This document shows positions 62,501-64,000 of a stretch of DNA of 64,000 nucleotides, piece after piece. The translations under genes and the position numbers were made by a program. How positions within the stretch are numbered: position 1 is the first letter of the stretch; the number at the start of each line of letters is the position of its first letter. The notes beneath the pieces are model-generated. The model saw only the letters and a program-made list of their open reading frames with translations. It made no database searches and was not told the DNA's origin. The stretch is taken from assembly GCA_033782935.1 (NCBI GenBank), contig JAWQEG010000286.1:3423501-3487500 (forward strand), read 5' to 3'. The DNA is from Petrolisthes cinctipes (Eukaryota; Arthropoda; Malacostraca; Decapoda; Porcellanidae).

Positions 62501-64000
62501 TGAATTCGAGATATAGACGGGTACAGAAGATACATGCACATATTGACTTTGGGCACCAAAAATATCGATTTTCAGCATGTTTTGGGCCTGAATTTTGAAA
62601 ATACTCTAACACGGAGTAGGCATGTACAGATCGCTTCTGGGACCCCAAAATATCGAATTTTCGGGTGTTTAGGGCCTGAATTTGAGATATAAACGGGTAC
62701 AGAAGATGCATGCACAAATCGACTTTTGGGCACCTAAAAGATCGATTTTCAGTATGTTTTTGGCCTGTATTTTGAAAATACTCTAACACGGAGTAGGCAT
62801 GTACAGATACCTTCTGGGACCTCTAAATATCGAATTTTCGGGTGTTTTGGGACTGAATTTGAGATATCGACTTTTTGGCACTTAAAAGATCGATTTTTAG
62901 CATGTTTTTAGCCTATATTTTGAAAATATTCTAGCACTGTACAGATTGCTTCTGGGACCCCAAAATATTGAATTTTCGGGTGTTTTGAGCCTGAATTTGA
63001 GATATAAACGGGTACAGAAGATACATGCACATATTGACTTTGGGCATCTAAAATATCGATTTTCAGCATGTTTTGGGCCTGTATCTTGAAAATACTCTAA
63101 CACTGAGTAGGCATGTACAGATTGCTTCTGGGACCCCAAAATATTGAATTTTCGGGTGTTTTGAGCCTGAATTTGAGATATAAACGGGTACTGAAGATGC
63201 ATGCACATATCGACTTTTGTGCACCTAAAAGATCGATTTTCAGTATGTTTTGAGCATGTATTTTGAAAATACTCTAACACGGAGTAGGCATGTACAGATC
63301 GCTTCTGGGACCCCTAAATATCGAATTTTCGGGTGTTTTGGGACTGAAATTGAGATATCGTCTTTTTGGCACCTAAAAGATCGATTTTTAGCATGTTTTT
63401 AGCCTATATTTTGAAAATATTCTAGCACTGTACAGATTGCTTCTGGGACCCCAAAATATTGAATTTTCGGGTGTTTTGAGCCTGAATTTGAGATATAAAC
63501 GGGTACAGAAGATACATGCACATATTGACTTTGGGCTCCAAAAATATCGATTTTCAGCATGTTTTGGGCCTGAATTTGGAAAATACTCTAACACGGAGTA
63601 GGCATGTACAGATCGCTTCTGGGACCCCAAAATATCGAATTTTCGGGTGTTTAGGGCCAGAATTTGAGATATAAACGGGTACAGAAGATGCATGCACATA
63701 TCGACTTTTGGGCACCTAAGAGATCGATTTTCAGTATGTTTTTGGCCTGTATTTTGAAAATACTCTAACACGGAGTAGGCATGTACAGATACCTTCTGGG
63801 ACCTCTAAATATCGAATTTTCGGGTGTTTTGGGACTGAATTTGAGATATCGATTTTTTGGCACCTAAAATGTCGATTTTTAGCTTGTTTTTAGCCTATAT
63901 TTTGAAAATATTCTAGCACTGTGTAGGCATGTACAGATTGCTTCTGGGACCCCAAAATATTGAATTTTCGGGTGTTTTGAGCCTGAATTTGAGATATAAA
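59548..64000. repeat. Array domain 11: 2,023-bp duplication and short-B units, cut by window end
   Basis: Unit starts 59548, 59725, 59873, 60049, 60226, 60374, 60540 and 60717 recur at +2,023 (61571 to 62740). Shared variants are ggcccctaaaag, gaattcgag, atatagacggg, gggcctgaattt in C1, and cacaaatcg. The first copy then carries an A'/B fusion (60717-60892), B/C2 (61218) and A/B' (61395). Short-B units at 62397, 62888 and 63379 follow one another at 491-bp spacing, that is, 501-bp trimers minus 10. The last unit (B', 63870) is truncated. Confidence 0.85.

Larger units (their letters stand above)
1..64000. repeat. Uninterrupted satellite DNA array, about 386 head-to-tail units
   Basis: Every stretch of the window can be assigned to a unit beginning at a core of the form NNtcgatttt. 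Consecutive cores lie 148, 176 or 177 bp apart in most cases. Other spacings are explained by visible small indels: 124, 147, 149-152, 166-167, 174-175 and 178-180 bp. Bases 1-5 are the tail of a preceding unit, and the unit starting at 63870 is cut by the window end. All units point the same way. I saw no inversion, transposon, microsatellite block or unique spacer. A representative C1 unit is about 41% G+C. No CENP-B box core (TTCG, seven bases, CGGG) is present. Known satellites of this scale often occupy centromeres or heterochromatin; that location is inferred here, not shown. I do not recognise the family. Confidence 0.97.

Noticed and set aside
1..64000. CRISPR array
   Set aside because: Units are contiguous and about 150-177 bp with no unique spacers between short repeats.
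1..64000. Transposon, retroelement or long terminal repeat inside the array
   Set aside because: All spacings are explained by satellite units and small indels. No foreign segment longer than a few bases was found.
1..64000. Human alpha satellite or the Arabidopsis 178-bp centromere repeat
   Set aside because: Unit lengths are similar, but the sequence as I recall those families does not match and there is no CENP-B box. Assignment to a taxon from length alone is not justified.
1..64000. tRNA, rRNA, riboswitch, promoter or terminator signals
   Set aside because: No clover-leaf, ribosomal or other recognisable RNA sequence was seen. The short inverted repeats recur in every unit and have no T-tract or gene context.

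Overview
The whole 64-kb window is one uninterrupted tandem-repeat (satellite) array. I found no protein-coding gene, RNA gene, transposon, CRISPR array or unique sequence. From base 6 to the end I followed about 386 consecutive repeat units, all in the same orientation. Each begins at a conserved core (gatcgatttt, tatcgatttt or tgtcgatttt), and nearly all are 147-180 bp long. An array of this size, with nucleosome-scale units and a multi-level higher-order structure, points to a eukaryotic chromosome, most likely a centromeric, pericentromeric or other heterochromatic block. I do not recognise the family and cannot name the organism. Unit coordinates were read by eye and unit phase is arbitrary, so boundaries may be off by a few bases.

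Unit architecture. Three unit classes alternate: A (148 bp), B (176 bp) and C (177 bp). A+B+C makes a 501-bp trimer, averaging exactly 167 bp per unit. A is short because it lacks one 29-bp segment present in B and C. Two trimer flavours exist, A-B-C1 and A'-B'-C2. They tend to alternate, giving a 1,002-bp hexamer (clean example 23394-24395).

Layout. 6-7335: irregular, many fused units, with a 1.325-kb tandem duplication. 7336-11290: a 1,978-bp duplication. 11291-12793: three nearly identical 501-bp trimers. 12794-14258: irregular. 14259-20250: two copies of a 3.0-kb segment. 20251-30181: a 4,145-bp segment, then a copy whose start recurs 3,143 bp later. 30182-36314: irregular, with a 1,327-bp duplication and a linked two-base variant confined to about 30.6-42.3 kb. 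36315-43813: a 4,000-bp segment and a second copy lacking one trimer. 43814-53584: the most regular domain, hexamers of 992 then 991 bp. 53585-59547: irregular, with a partial 1,974/1,683-bp duplication. 59548-64000: a 2,023-bp duplication and a run of short-B units; the last unit is cut by the window end.

Points worth attention: (i) two different 4-bp insertions that are each the exact reverse complement of the next four bases, one at a small indel hotspot in B; (ii) a 10-bp deletion at that hotspot that has spread through the array and defines the 992-bp hexamer; (iii) a stepwise loss of CpG between unit classes, mostly C-to-T; (iv) nested duplications at 0.5, 1, 2, 3, 4 and 5 kb. There is no gene network to describe: the open frames on the minus strand are by-products of the repeat.
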